From the NCBI GenBank assembly GCA_964390695.1, contig CAYMKI010000037.1:1-23573 (forward strand): 23,573 nucleotides of DNA. The letters run 5' to 3'. The position numbers and the translations under genes are program-made. This DNA comes from CAWACC01 sp964390695. GTDB lineage: Bacteria > Chlamydiota > Chlamydiia > Chlamydiales > Parachlamydiaceae. This document shows, in pieces, positions 14,812 through 22,213 of this stretch (positions are counted from its first letter, which is position 1; each line of letters begins with the position of its first letter). Under the pieces are notes generated by a model, which did not search any database, was not told the DNA's origin, and saw nothing but the letters and a program-made list of their open reading frames with translations.

Positions 14812-15687
14812 TTAAATACTATCTCTAGAAAGACCTTTCCCTTCTGGAGATATTTGCGCTGGTATTTCATAAGGAGTTGCTTTGCCTTCATTAAACATGA
14901 AATCCTTTATTTCTCCATTTGTATAACACAACGTGGCAACCCCCTCCCGAACACCTTCACTATAATTAAATACCATCTTATAACTCGGACACTCAAACTC
15001 GGCATATCCTTCAGGTTCTCCCTCGACATACGAGAATTTGACGGTAAATTGATCCGAGTGTTTGAGGATCGCCGCCCCTTCTTTAAGACCATGATGGTAG
15101 TGATATTCCAGGCTTATTTTCTTGGCTGGACACGTCAGCCTGGCTTGGCCTTCTTTGAAATTGTCCACATAGCTAAATTGAATTGTAGTTCCATCGGCTT
15201 TATGTTCGATGGCTTTGCCTTGCATCTGCCCCTCTACATAATAAAAATGAATCACATCGCCGCGTGAATTTTTCAGAGCCGCCGGACCATGTCGGAAATC
15301 ATTCAAAAAAATAAAATCGAGGACACTACCGTTCTTCAAATATCCTTTCGCAGATCCTTCTCGCTTGCCATTTATCTTGGAATAAACATATCTATCTCCA
15401 TTAGGTAAAGTGATCTCTTCTTTAGGAAAAGGCGCAGGTTCAACATGATGATCATTTTGTGAGGCTGAAGGTTCCAGTTTAACTTTTTTAAAGGCGCCTC
15501 CACCCGATAATTCTAGAGGCTGGGAAACTGAGAGCTTTCGCTTTTTAGGGTTAAATTTCTGCTGGATGATATCATCTAAAAGCTTATCAGCTGATGCTAG
15601 AAATTCCGGATTATTTATATGAAAATTTAAATCTGCTTGAGCATTACAAGCCGAACTTGAAAACAAACTATTATTTTGCACAGACAT
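14812..15687 (-). CDS. MORN-like repeat protein with NLS-like motifs, candidate effector
   Basis: A 291-aa protein with no signal peptide or membrane segment. The first 95 residues are polar and low in order and hold two basic patches: PKKRKL (47-52), close to the SV40-type nuclear signal, and KKVKLE (67-72), close to the c-Myc type. From about residue 98 to 272 there are seven MORN-like (YwqK/MORN_2 type) repeats with an xEG or xHG mark at Gly111, 134, 157, 180, 204, 227 and 249, a period of 22-24. MORN repeats form extended beta-hairpin scaffolds that bind lipids or proteins. AAGGAG nine bases upstream fixes the ATG. The frame stays open beyond the TAA, so the protein may be shortened. A role in a host cell is inferred, not shown. 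Confidence 0.78.
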   Translation of the reverse strand: MSVQNNSLFSSSACNAQADLNFHINNPEFLASADKLLDDIIQQKFNPKKRKLSVSQPLELSGGGAFKKVKLEPSASQNDHHVEPAPFPKEEITLPNGDRYVYSKINGKREGSAKGYLKNGSVLDFIFLNDFRHGPAALKNSRGDVIHFYYVEGQMQGKAIEHKADGTTIQFSYVDNFKEGQARLTCPAKKISLEYHYHHGLKEGAAILKHSDQFTVKFSYVEGEPEGYAEFECPSYKMVFNYSEGVREGVATLCYTNGEIKDFMFNEGKATPYEIPAQISPEGKGLSRDSI

Positions 15688-15701
15688 TCTTTATTCTCCT
15701 T

Positions 15702-15715
15702 AAATTACGTAATTT
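15702..15715. promoter_or_regulatory. Perfect 14-bp palindrome in the MORN gene leader
   Basis: AAATTACGTAATTT reads the same on both strands and abuts the Shine-Dalgarno sequence of the MORN gene (15696-15701). It could be an operator for a dimeric regulator or a small RNA stem covering the translation start. Nothing else identifies the binding partner. Confidence 0.45.
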
Positions 15716-15827
15716 GGATAATTTTATGCTTAATAAGTGATGATGAATACTCTCGAAATTTTAATATGAAATAGCCATAATTTGTTAATTTAATTCAGTA
15801 CAATACAAACACACTATGACGCGCAAT

Positions 15828-15856
15828 ACTATAGATGATTTTCGCAACTTTTGCAA
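15828..15856 (-). promoter_or_regulatory. Promoter upstream of the MORN gene, related to the rarA promoter
   Basis: On the minus strand TTGCAA (15856-15851), a 17-base spacer and TATAGT (15833-15828) make a good housekeeping-type promoter. The surrounding 45 bases match the rarA promoter region at 36 positions. Transcription would start near 15820, giving a leader of about 130 bases before the MORN ATG. Confidence 0.6.
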
Positions 15857-15917
15857 TGATGTATTTTGAGTATACTCCACCTTATGACAATATATTATGC
15901 ATCTCTTTTAACAACTC

Positions 15918-15944
15918 TCTCACCAGCCCAAAGGGCTTGTGAGA
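15918..15944 (-). terminator. Hairpin downstream of rarA
   Basis: TCTCAC/GTGAGA and AGCCC/GGGCT pair around an AAA loop with one internal mismatch, 11 pairs in all. Neither side has a convincing T-run, so it could mark the rarA transcript end without being a classic intrinsic terminator. Confidence 0.4.
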
Positions 15945-15976
15945 AGGCTGTCAAAAAAGTACAAACTCCATTATAT

Positions 15977-15995
15977 CCCACATTCCGCGAGTGGG
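15977..15995 (+). terminator. Small hairpin followed by six T on the plus strand
   Basis: CCCAC (15977-15981) pairs with GTGGG (15991-15995) and CTGTTTTTTC follows. It would stop plus-strand transcripts heading into the 3' end of rarA, but no plus-strand gene lies upstream. It may block antisense transcription into rarA. Confidence 0.35.
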
Positions 15996-16040
15996 CTGTT
16001 TTTTCTTCGATTTCTCGAATTTTGATCTGAATTTGACAAA

Positions 16041-17312
16041 TTAGGGTATTAGTTTCTCGCGCAATTTGCGAAAATACTCCAGCCGCTTGGACATTTCCCT
16101 TTCGAAACCGCGTTCGACGGGATGATAAAAGTCCTGGCGCCCTAAATCGGGAGGAAAATAGTTCTGGCCGGAAAAGCCTTGAGGAGTATCGTGATCGTAA
16201 ACATAGCCTTTTCCGTACCCCAGCTCTTTCATAGTTTTGGTGGGGGCATTCAAAATGATAGCGGGCGGATCCATGTGCGTGGTCTGTGAGGCAGCTTCGC
16301 GGCATCGATTATAAGCAGTATACACGGCATTGCTTTTGGGAGCCAAAGCCAAATACACCACAATTTGAGCTAGGGCTAATTCGCCCTCGGGTGAGCCGAG
16401 CATCTCATAAGCATCCCTAGCGGCAATGGCTAAGGGCAGGGCTTGCGGATCTGCCAATCCGATATCTTCAGAGGCCATGCGTATGCACCTACGTGCAATA
16501 AACAGCGGTTCCTCTCCACCTTCCAGCATGCGGCACAGCCAATATAAGCCTGCATCCGGATCCGATCCCCTCACGGCTTTGTGCAAGGCCGAAATCAAAT
16601 TGTAATGCTGATCGGCTCCCCTATCAAATAAGGCGGGTCTTTTCTGAACAGTTTCTTCCAATCTCTCTAATGTGATGGGCTCGTGGTTTTCTTGCAGAAG
16701 CGTTTCGACATTTTCTAGCAAATTAAAGAGATACCTTCCATCTCCTTGAGAAGCCTGAATTAAATACCCTCGAGCTTCCGGAGTAAGATTTAATGCATGT
16801 CTTTGACTCTCATACTTGCTGATGAGGCAATCCAATGCTTCGTCGCTGAGAGGATTGAGCTTCAATACCCGTAAACGCGACAATAGAGCTGCATTTAAAT
16901 AGAAAGAGGGATTCTCTATAGTGGCACCTATCATGATGATCTTGCCGCTTTCGAGATAGGGTAAAAAAGCATCCTGCTGGGCTTTGTTAAATCGATGGAT
17001 CTCATCAACGAAAAGCAGCAAGGTCCTTCCGAATAATGGATGAGATTCGGAATCTTTGATAATTTTTTTTAAATCGGCAATCCCATTGAATATCGGACTG
17101 ATTGATTCATATTTCAATCCAAAAGCCTTGGCATATAGCTGGGCTATTGAGGTCTTGCCGCTGCCCGGAGGTCCCCACAGCAATATAGATAAGGGCTTTT
17201 TCTTTTGTATTAAGCCGGTGATAAATCCCTTTGGACCTACCAGGTGGTCCTGCCCAATGATCTCCGAAAGTTGTTTAGGTCTAAATTGCTCTGCCAGAGG
17301 CGTATATGACAT
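16041..17312 (-). CDS. rarA: Replication-associated recombination protein A (MgsA/RarA AAA+ ATPase)
   Basis: A clamp-loader-like AAA+ ATPase that acts at stalled replication forks. Landmarks in 423 aa: the N-terminal PLAEQFRPKQLSEIIGQDHL (5-24), Walker A GPPGSGKT (47-54), Walker B LLLFVDEIHRF (98-108), sensor 1 GATIENPSF (129-137) with Arg in SRLRV (146-150), then the C-terminal tetramerisation and MgsA domain containing DPDAGLYW and the KTMKELGYGKGY segment. The open frame can be extended 19 codons to a TTG at 17369, but that codon overlaps the -35 box. The ATG at 17312 lies about 20 bases after the predicted transcription start and matches the family N-terminus. It is divergent from tdh. 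Confidence 0.96.
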   Translation of the reverse strand: MSYTPLAEQFRPKQLSEIIGQDHLVGPKGFITGLIQKKKPLSILLWGPPGSGKTSIAQLYAKAFGLKYESISPIFNGIADLKKIIKDSESHPLFGRTLLLFVDEIHRFNKAQQDAFLPYLESGKIIMIGATIENPSFYLNAALLSRLRVLKLNPLSDEALDCLISKYESQRHALNLTPEARGYLIQASQGDGRYLFNLLENVETLLQENHEPITLERLEETVQKRPALFDRGADQHYNLISALHKAVRGSDPDAGLYWLCRMLEGGEEPLFIARRCIRMASEDIGLADPQALPLAIAARDAYEMLGSPEGELALAQIVVYLALAPKSNAVYTAYNRCREAASQTTHMDPPAIILNAPTKTMKELGYGKGYVYDHDTPQGFSGQNYFPPDLGRQDFYHPVERGFEREMSKRLEYFRKLREKLIP

Positions 17313-17340
17313 ATCCTTATCCGTTACAATGACACATAAT

Positions 17341-17369
17341 AATGTAGATGATTTTCTTAACTTTCGCAA
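17341..17369 (-). promoter_or_regulatory. rarA promoter
   Basis: On the minus strand TTGCGA (17369-17364), a 17-base spacer and TACATT (17346-17341). It shares sequence beyond the boxes with the MORN gene promoter: AAAGTTnnGAAAATCATCTA in the spacer, and GTCAT just downstream of the start region. It supports translation from 17312. Confidence 0.55.
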
Positions 17370-17481
17370 TCATTTAATTGGATTTCAATGAACAGTCGCC
17401 AAAAAGAACTAGTTTCATTGGCTCATAACGTAAGGTTATTTTTAAAATTTAAACTTTTCTATTTTTTTTCTAATTTTTTCC

Positions 17482-17509
17482 TTTAATAAAAAGTGTATTT
17501 TTTATTAAA
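17482..17509 (+). promoter_or_regulatory. A/T-only hairpin and possible promoter ahead of tdh
   Basis: TTTAATAAAAA (17482-17492) is the exact reverse complement of TTTTTATTAAA (17499-17509), with a six-base loop. TTAATA (17483-17488) and TAAAAT (17506-17511) with a 17-base spacer would make a weak promoter embedded in it. The surrounding 100 bases are very A/T-rich. Confidence 0.4.
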
Positions 17510-17546
17510 ATTGGAAGTAATTGTTTTTCGAAAAGGAGTATTTTTT

Positions 17547-18569
17547 ATGAAAGCACTAGTTAAAAGGCATCGAACGCCAGGCTTATGGATGGAAGACGTC
17601 CCCCTTCCAACACTGAAAGATCATGAAGTCCTGATTAAACCCCATAAAACCGCCATCTGCGGCACCGATGTGCATATATATAAATGGGACGATTGGGCCC
17701 AAAAAAGAGTCCCGACTCCTTTAATCATCGGCCACGAATTCATGGGCGAAATCGTAGAAGTGGGTAAAAATGTCAAGGGATTCAAAGTAGGCGACAGAGT
17801 CTGCGGCGAAGGCCACATCACTTGCGGCGTCTGCCCCCCCTGCCGAAGAGGACATAAGCACCTGTGCATGGATGTTCTAGGATTCGGCTACGACTGCAAC
17901 GGCTGCTTCGCCGAATATTTTACCCTTCCTGGTGAAAATGTATTCGCACTGCCTTCGACTATCTCCGACGAAATCGGCTCTATCTTCGATCCTTATGGCA
18001 ATGCCGTACATACCGCCTTATCCTTCGAGCTCACCGGCGAAGATGTGCTCATTACCGGTGCCGGTCCCATAGGTTTAATGGCCGTAGGTATAGCAAAAAA
18101 AGCTGGGGCGCGACATGTGGTCATCACCGATATGAATGAATACCGCTTAGACCTCGCCAAAAAAATGGGGGCGACTTATACCGTCAACCTCAAACACGAA
18201 ACCTTAAATGCTGCGATGCAAAAATTAGGCATCCAGTATGGATTTACTGTCGCCCTAGAGATGTCCGGCAGTCCGCAAGCGCTTTCCACCATCCTTGAAA
18301 CTACGCAAAATGGCGCTAAAGTAGCCTTATTGGGCATCCTTCCGCCGAATACTGTCATAGACTGGAACCTGGTCATATTTAAGATGCTGGTCCTTAAAGG
18401 TATATATGGACGTGAAATCTTCGGCACCTGGTATAAAATGGCGCATCTGCTAGAAAGCGGATTGGATTTAACACCCGTGATCACCCATCGCTATCATGTC
18501 GATGATTTTCAAAAGGGATTTGAAGCTATGATCTCTGGACAATCCGGAAAAGTCATCCTTAGCTGGTAA
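17547..18569 (+). CDS. tdh: L-threonine 3-dehydrogenase
   Basis: A zinc-dependent medium-chain dehydrogenase oxidising L-threonine to 2-amino-3-ketobutyrate with NAD+. The 340-aa protein follows E. coli Tdh closely: catalytic zinc ligands Cys38, His63 and Glu64 (CGTDVHIY, GHEF), structural zinc Cys93, 96, 99 and 107 (CGVCPPC...HLC), FDPYGNAVHTALSF near residue 150, NAD-binding GAGPIG (171-176), YGREIF and a C-terminal SGQSGKVILSW. The frame is open 18 codons further up, but GGAG (17535-17538) eight bases before the ATG at 17547 fixes the start. The usual partner kbl (2-amino-3-ketobutyrate CoA ligase) is not beside it; rimO follows instead. Confidence 0.97.
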   Translation: MKALVKRHRTPGLWMEDVPLPTLKDHEVLIKPHKTAICGTDVHIYKWDDWAQKRVPTPLIIGHEFMGEIVEVGKNVKGFKVGDRVCGEGHITCGVCPPCRRGHKHLCMDVLGFGYDCNGCFAEYFTLPGENVFALPSTISDEIGSIFDPYGNAVHTALSFELTGEDVLITGAGPIGLMAVGIAKKAGARHVVITDMNEYRLDLAKKMGATYTVNLKHETLNAAMQKLGIQYGFTVALEMSGSPQALSTILETTQNGAKVALLGILPPNTVIDWNLVIFKMLVLKGIYGREIFGTWYKMAHLLESGLDLTPVITHRYHVDDFQKGFEAMISGQSGKVILSW

Positions 18570-18580
18570 GTTATAGATAC

Positions 18581-18628
18581 AGAGGGAATTGCAAAATCCA
18601 GCACTTTTCGAATTTTGCCAATTCCTCT
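18581..18628 (+). terminator. Long bulged hairpin between tdh and rimO
   Basis: Bases 18581-18597 and 18612-18628 are complementary over 16 pairs with two single-base bulges. The hairpin starts 11 bases after the tdh stop. No T-run follows, so it may attenuate or process the transcript rather than end it. Confidence 0.5.
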
Positions 18629-18659
18629 ACAATTACACATATTTAAACGGAGTCTACAC

Positions 18660-20084
18660 ATGCTGCCTATCCTAAAAAAGGATAATAAAAGCTCTGCACC
18701 CAAGAGCCCCAAGACAAAGCCGAAGAAGCCCGGATCCATAGAATTTGATCTAGACGGCAACAAAATCTATTTTATCAGCCTTGGCTGTCCTAGAAATCTT
18801 GTAGATAGCGAAGTCATGCTAGGTATTCTTTTAAGGGCCGGCTATGAAGTCGCCCAAACACTTGAAGAGGCGGATTACATCGTCATCAACACCTGCGGCT
18901 TTCTTGAAGCTTCGCGCAACGAATCGATGGGGGCTGTTCAGGACTCTCTGCAGCACAAGAAAAAGACCGCCAAGCTCATCGTCACGGGCTGTATGGTGCA
19001 AACCCATAGCTCGCAGATCAAAGACAAATTCCCCGATGTCAACTATTTACTAGGATCGGGAGATGTGGAAGGTATCTTAAAAGCCGTGGAATCAACCCAA
19101 GAAGGCGAAATGATAACCTCTGCCCGCAGCTATTTGGAAGCAGGAGAAGTTCCCCGGCAATTATCTACTCCCAAGCACTACGCCTACCTCAAAATCGCCG
19201 AAGGCTGTAGGAAGAAATGCGCCTATTGCATCATTCCTGACATCAAAGGGCCGTTAAAAAGCAAGGGTCAAGAGCAGGTCCTCAAAGAATTTCAGACACT
19301 ACTGAACCAAGGGGTAAAAGAAATAATTCTTATCGCCCAAGACCTAGGTGATTATGGACGGGACAAAGGCTACAAGAAAGTCGACGGGCTCATAGATCTC
19401 CTTAAATCCATGCTTGATGTCAAAGGTGATTATTGGCTGCGTCTGATGTACCTATATCCTGATGAGATCACGGATGAACTGATCGCCTTGATGAAGAGCG
19501 ACCCGCGCATCTGCCCTTATCTAGATATGCCTATTCAACATATCAATGACAAGATGTTAAAATCCATGCACCGCAGCACTTCGAAGGAAAAGATCGTGTC
19601 TACGATTACAAAGCTGAGGGCAGAAATACCTAATGTAGTCATCCGCACCAGCTTGATCGTAGGATTTCCTGGAGAAACCGAAGAACAATTTGAAGAGTTG
19701 GCGCAATTCATCAAAGAGCATCCCTTGGACAATATCGGTATCTTCAAGTTTTCCAGAGAACCCGGTTCGCACGCCTATGAGCTCCCCGATCAAATTTCCG
19801 ATGAGATCAAAGAGGACCGTTACCATCGCCTAATGCAAGTGCAGCAAAAAATCTCCAAAAAACGGCATAAAGCCTTGGTTGGAAAAAAGCTGACTGTAGT
19901 TATCGACGGCTATCATCCCGAATCTCCCCTGCTGATGCAAGGCAGGCACACGGGACAATGTCCTGAAATCGACGGCACGGTCATCATCAATGAAGGCTGC
20001 GAAAAAGTCAGCGGATTTGGACAGCGCTATACGGTAAGAATTACCGATAGCTTAGACTACGATTTAATCGGAAGAGTTGAATAA
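18660..20084 (+). CDS. rimO: Ribosomal protein uS12 methylthiotransferase RimO
   Basis: A radical-SAM enzyme that methylthiolates an aspartate of ribosomal protein S12, using two 4Fe-4S clusters. In the 474-aa protein the N-terminal UPF0004 domain supplies Cys43 (LGCPRN), Cys79 (NTCGF) and Cys111 (TGCM). The radical-SAM motif is Cys183-X3-Cys187-X2-Cys190 (GCRKKCAYC). The C-terminus is a TRAM domain (from about ALVGKKLTVVIDG). LGCPRNLVDSEVM is the RimO rather than MiaB form. The first 33 or so residues are a Lys/Pro-rich extension before the fold begins. The ATG at 18660 has CGGAG about seven bases upstream; an earlier in-frame ATG at 18615 lies inside the hairpin and is unlikely. Confidence 0.95.
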   Translation: MLPILKKDNKSSAPKSPKTKPKKPGSIEFDLDGNKIYFISLGCPRNLVDSEVMLGILLRAGYEVAQTLEEADYIVINTCGFLEASRNESMGAVQDSLQHKKKTAKLIVTGCMVQTHSSQIKDKFPDVNYLLGSGDVEGILKAVESTQEGEMITSARSYLEAGEVPRQLSTPKHYAYLKIAEGCRKKCAYCIIPDIKGPLKSKGQEQVLKEFQTLLNQGVKEIILIAQDLGDYGRDKGYKKVDGLIDLLKSMLDVKGDYWLRLMYLYPDEITDELIALMKSDPRICPYLDMPIQHINDKMLKSMHRSTSKEKIVSTITKLRAEIPNVVIRTSLIVGFPGETEEQFEELAQFIKEHPLDNIGIFKFSREPGSHAYELPDQISDEIKEDRYHRLMQVQQKISKKRHKALVGKKLTVVIDGYHPESPLLMQGRHTGQCPEIDGTVIINEGCEKVSGFGQRYTVRITDSLDYDLIGRVE

Positions 20085-20134
20085 TTTATCCCAAGCGTGC
20101 ACAATACCAATCAAAACTTAAGATGGAGTTGTGC

Positions 20135-20344
20135 ATGCAGAAATGGATTCAAAACTTTAGAGAGGCCAGCGCACAAACGCAATTTTTTTACCTCAACTGG
20201 ATCGTTTATGGATTGGTTATCATTATTACCACGGTCTATTGCTACGCGCGGCTGGATTTCGTCCGAAGCTACCCCACAGGTCACGAGCAGAAAACTCCTC
20301 AAGCACCTGTTAAATTAGACAAAAATACTTTAAAAACTAGATAA
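20135..20344 (+). CDS. Small single-pass membrane protein, unknown function
   Basis: A 69-aa protein with a short polar N-terminus (MQKWIQNFREASAQT), one strong hydrophobic segment at about residues 17-39 (FFYLNWIVYGLVIIITTVYC) and a charged, Pro/Lys-rich tail. I recognise no family. An ATG at 20123 is in frame, but GGAG seven bases before the ATG at 20135 favours the shorter form. It is placed between rimO and lysS, and the lysS ATG begins two bases after its stop with little ribosome-binding sequence, so the two are likely translated together. That spacing is the best evidence that it is real. Confidence 0.7.
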   Translation: MQKWIQNFREASAQTQFFYLNWIVYGLVIIITTVYCYARLDFVRSYPTGHEQKTPQAPVKLDKNTLKTR

Positions 20345-20346
20345 AT

Positions 20347-21939
20347 ATGATCAAAAAACCCGAATATCATCAACACGAAGAGTTCCAAAACAGACTAAGA
20401 AAACTTAATGAAATAAAAGGCTTGGGCGTGGAAGCATTCCCGCCAAAATTTCCTCACGAAGACAAAGCCGCTGATCTTCATGCCAAATACCCTCTAAACT
20501 CCTTAGGCCATAGCGAAGACGCCGCCGCCGGAAATACACCTTCCGCACGTCTTGCCGGAAGACTGATTCTCTTTCGCGCTATGGGAAAAAACGCCTTTGC
20601 CCATATCCAAGACAGCAGCGGACGCATCCAAGTCATGTTCAACCGTGATCTTACCGAAGTCGAGGGGTACACGCCTTCGACAGAAAGCTCAGGAGAAGCT
20701 CTAAGCCCTATAAAATTCATCGAAAAGAAGATCGACCTGGGCGATATTATCGGCGTCGAAGGCCACCTGTTCTTCACCAATAAGGGCGAGCTGACCCTAT
20801 TTGCCAAAAAAGTCACCCTGCTTTGCAAAACCCTGCTGCCATTGCCCGACAAACACGCCGGCTTGGCCGACAAAGAACTCCGCTACCGCAAACGCTGGCT
20901 GGACTTAATTTGCAATGAAGATGTCCGCGCCACCTTTAAAACGCGCAGCTATATCCTGCATGAAATACGCAAATATTTCGACCAGGCACAGTTCATAGAA
21001 GTGGAAACGCCTGTCTTGCAAAGCATCTACGGCGGAGCTGAAGCGAAGCCCTTTCTTACCAAATTAAATGCACTCGATCAAGATATGTTCATGCGCATCT
21101 CCTTAGAAATTCCCCTGAAGAAATTGATCGTCGGCGGCATGGACCGCGTATTCGAAATGGGCAAAGTCTTTCGCAACGAAGGCATCGACCGCAACCACAA
21201 CCCAGAATTCACCCTTTTGGAGGCGTATGCTTCCTATTGGGACTACGAAGATATGATGGGCTTTGTAGAAAACCTGTTCGAGACTCTAGCTCTTAAGCTG
21301 TACAACACTACCAAGATAAAGACGAAATTGCCCGATAGCGAAGAGATTGTTGAAGTAGACCTCAAAGCGCCATGGAAACGCATGACGATGAAAGAGAGCA
21401 TACTCCACTACGGCCACATCGACGTCGACAGCCTTTCAGACGACCAGATGCGCAAAAAACTCGAAGACAGCGGACACGTGGACTTAACAAAACTAAAATC
21501 CTTGTCCCGCGGCCTAATGATCGCCGCCCTTTTTGAAGTCTATGTAGAACCACACCTCATCCAACCTCACCATATCATCGACCACCCCATCGATACAACT
21601 CCGCTATGTAAGCTGCATCGCAATCCAAAAATGCGCCAAGAAGGCCTCGTAGAAAGATTCGAAAGCTTCATCGTCAGACAGGAGATCTGCAACTCGTATA
21701 CAGAGCTCAACGATCCGGTACTGCAAAGAGAACTGCTCGAAAAGCAAGCGCAGCGTCGAGAAGCCGGAGATGAAGAAGCCAGTCCGTTGGATGAGGAATT
21801 CATCGAATCGATCTGTCAAGGTATGCCCCCAACAGGCGGCATCGGCATCGGCATCGACCGTTTGGTCATGCTGCTGACAAATTCGCATTCGATCCGCGAC
21901 GTCCTTTATTTCCCATGGATGAAACCTCAAGGCAGCTAA
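20347..21939 (+). CDS. lysS: Lysyl-tRNA synthetase, class II
   Basis: Charges tRNA-Lys in the cytosol. The 530-aa protein has an N-terminal OB-fold anticodon-binding domain (GRLILFRAMGKNAFAHIQD, 71-89), then the class II catalytic core: RYRKRWLDLI (179-188), motif 1 around FIEVETPVL (216-224), motif 2 VFRNEGIDRNHNPEFTLLE (274-292) and motif 3 GIGIGIDRLVMLL (498-510). Length is slightly above the 500-aa norm, with an insert around residues 105-122. It is joined tightly to the small membrane-protein gene ahead and to a DUF167 gene seven bases behind. Confidence 0.98.
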   Translation: MIKKPEYHQHEEFQNRLRKLNEIKGLGVEAFPPKFPHEDKAADLHAKYPLNSLGHSEDAAAGNTPSARLAGRLILFRAMGKNAFAHIQDSSGRIQVMFNRDLTEVEGYTPSTESSGEALSPIKFIEKKIDLGDIIGVEGHLFFTNKGELTLFAKKVTLLCKTLLPLPDKHAGLADKELRYRKRWLDLICNEDVRATFKTRSYILHEIRKYFDQAQFIEVETPVLQSIYGGAEAKPFLTKLNALDQDMFMRISLEIPLKKLIVGGMDRVFEMGKVFRNEGIDRNHNPEFTLLEAYASYWDYEDMMGFVENLFETLALKLYNTTKIKTKLPDSEEIVEVDLKAPWKRMTMKESILHYGHIDVDSLSDDQMRKKLEDSGHVDLTKLKSLSRGLMIAALFEVYVEPHLIQPHHIIDHPIDTTPLCKLHRNPKMRQEGLVERFESFIVRQEICNSYTELNDPVLQRELLEKQAQRREAGDEEASPLDEEFIESICQGMPPTGGIGIGIDRLVMLLTNSHSIRDVLYFPWMKPQGS

Positions 21940-21946
21940 GCAACGC

Positions 21947-22213
21947 ATGATAGTTTCTGTAAAAGTGATTCCAAAGTCCAGCTGCAATAAAATTGTAGGG
22001 TGGGAAAACGGCGAACTTAAAATCAAGATCGCCGCCCCGCCCGAAAGAGGACAAGCCAACGATGCCCTGATTGCCTTTCTCGCCGACTGCTTAAGCATCA
22101 GCAAATCCTCCATCACCCTCCTCAGAGGAGATGCCGCCAGGCATAAACGTCTGCAAATCGACGGCCTTAGCCCAGAACAATTCCAGCAACATATTCAGAG
22201 GCTTCATGGCTAA
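21947..22213 (+). CDS. DUF167/UPF0235 (YggU-family) protein
   Basis: An 88-aa protein with the family signature: IPKSSCNKIVGW near the N-terminus, ENGELKIKIAAPPERGQAND (20-39), and a second half ALIAFLADCLSISKSSITLLRGDAARHKRLQIDG. The conserved AAPPERGQAN and G(D)xxRxK-like segments are diagnostic. The molecular function of this small alpha/beta family is not established. It starts seven bases after lysS and its stop overlaps the start of the Nudix gene by eight bases, so it is inside an operon. Confidence 0.92.
   Translation: MIVSVKVIPKSSCNKIVGWENGELKIKIAAPPERGQANDALIAFLADCLSISKSSITLLRGDAARHKRLQIDGLSPEQFQQHIQRLHG

Larger units (their letters stand above)
15688..16040. other. Intergenic region between the MORN gene and rarA
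   Basis: No convincing gene is present; a minus-strand open frame that enters it from inside rarA is an out-of-frame shadow. It contains the MORN gene ribosome-binding site (15696-15701), a palindrome (15702-15715), a promoter (15828-15856) and two hairpins (15918-15944 and 15977-15995). Confidence 0.7.

Noticed and set aside
15972..15979. TATAAT on the minus strand between rarA and the MORN gene
   Set aside because: No -35-like sequence lies at a suitable distance and it sits beside a hairpin; the promoter at 15828-15856 is better.
15895..16305. 136-codon open frame on the minus strand entering from within rarA
   Set aside because: It overlaps the conserved rarA C-terminus in another frame, has Arg/Ser/Cys-rich shadow-like composition in that part, and no ribosome-binding site of its own.
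17313..17369. N-terminal extension of rarA from a TTG
   Set aside because: The TTG lies in the likely -35 box and the added residues do not resemble the family; the ATG at 17312 does.
20097..20318. Overlapping 73-codon frame around the small membrane-protein gene
   Set aside because: It starts inside the rimO-downstream gap without a ribosome-binding site and is out of frame with the better-supported membrane protein.
22131..22205. Longer Nudix N-terminus inside the DUF167 gene
   Set aside because: The extra residues are an out-of-frame reading of conserved DUF167 sequence, and a better ribosome-binding site precedes 22206.
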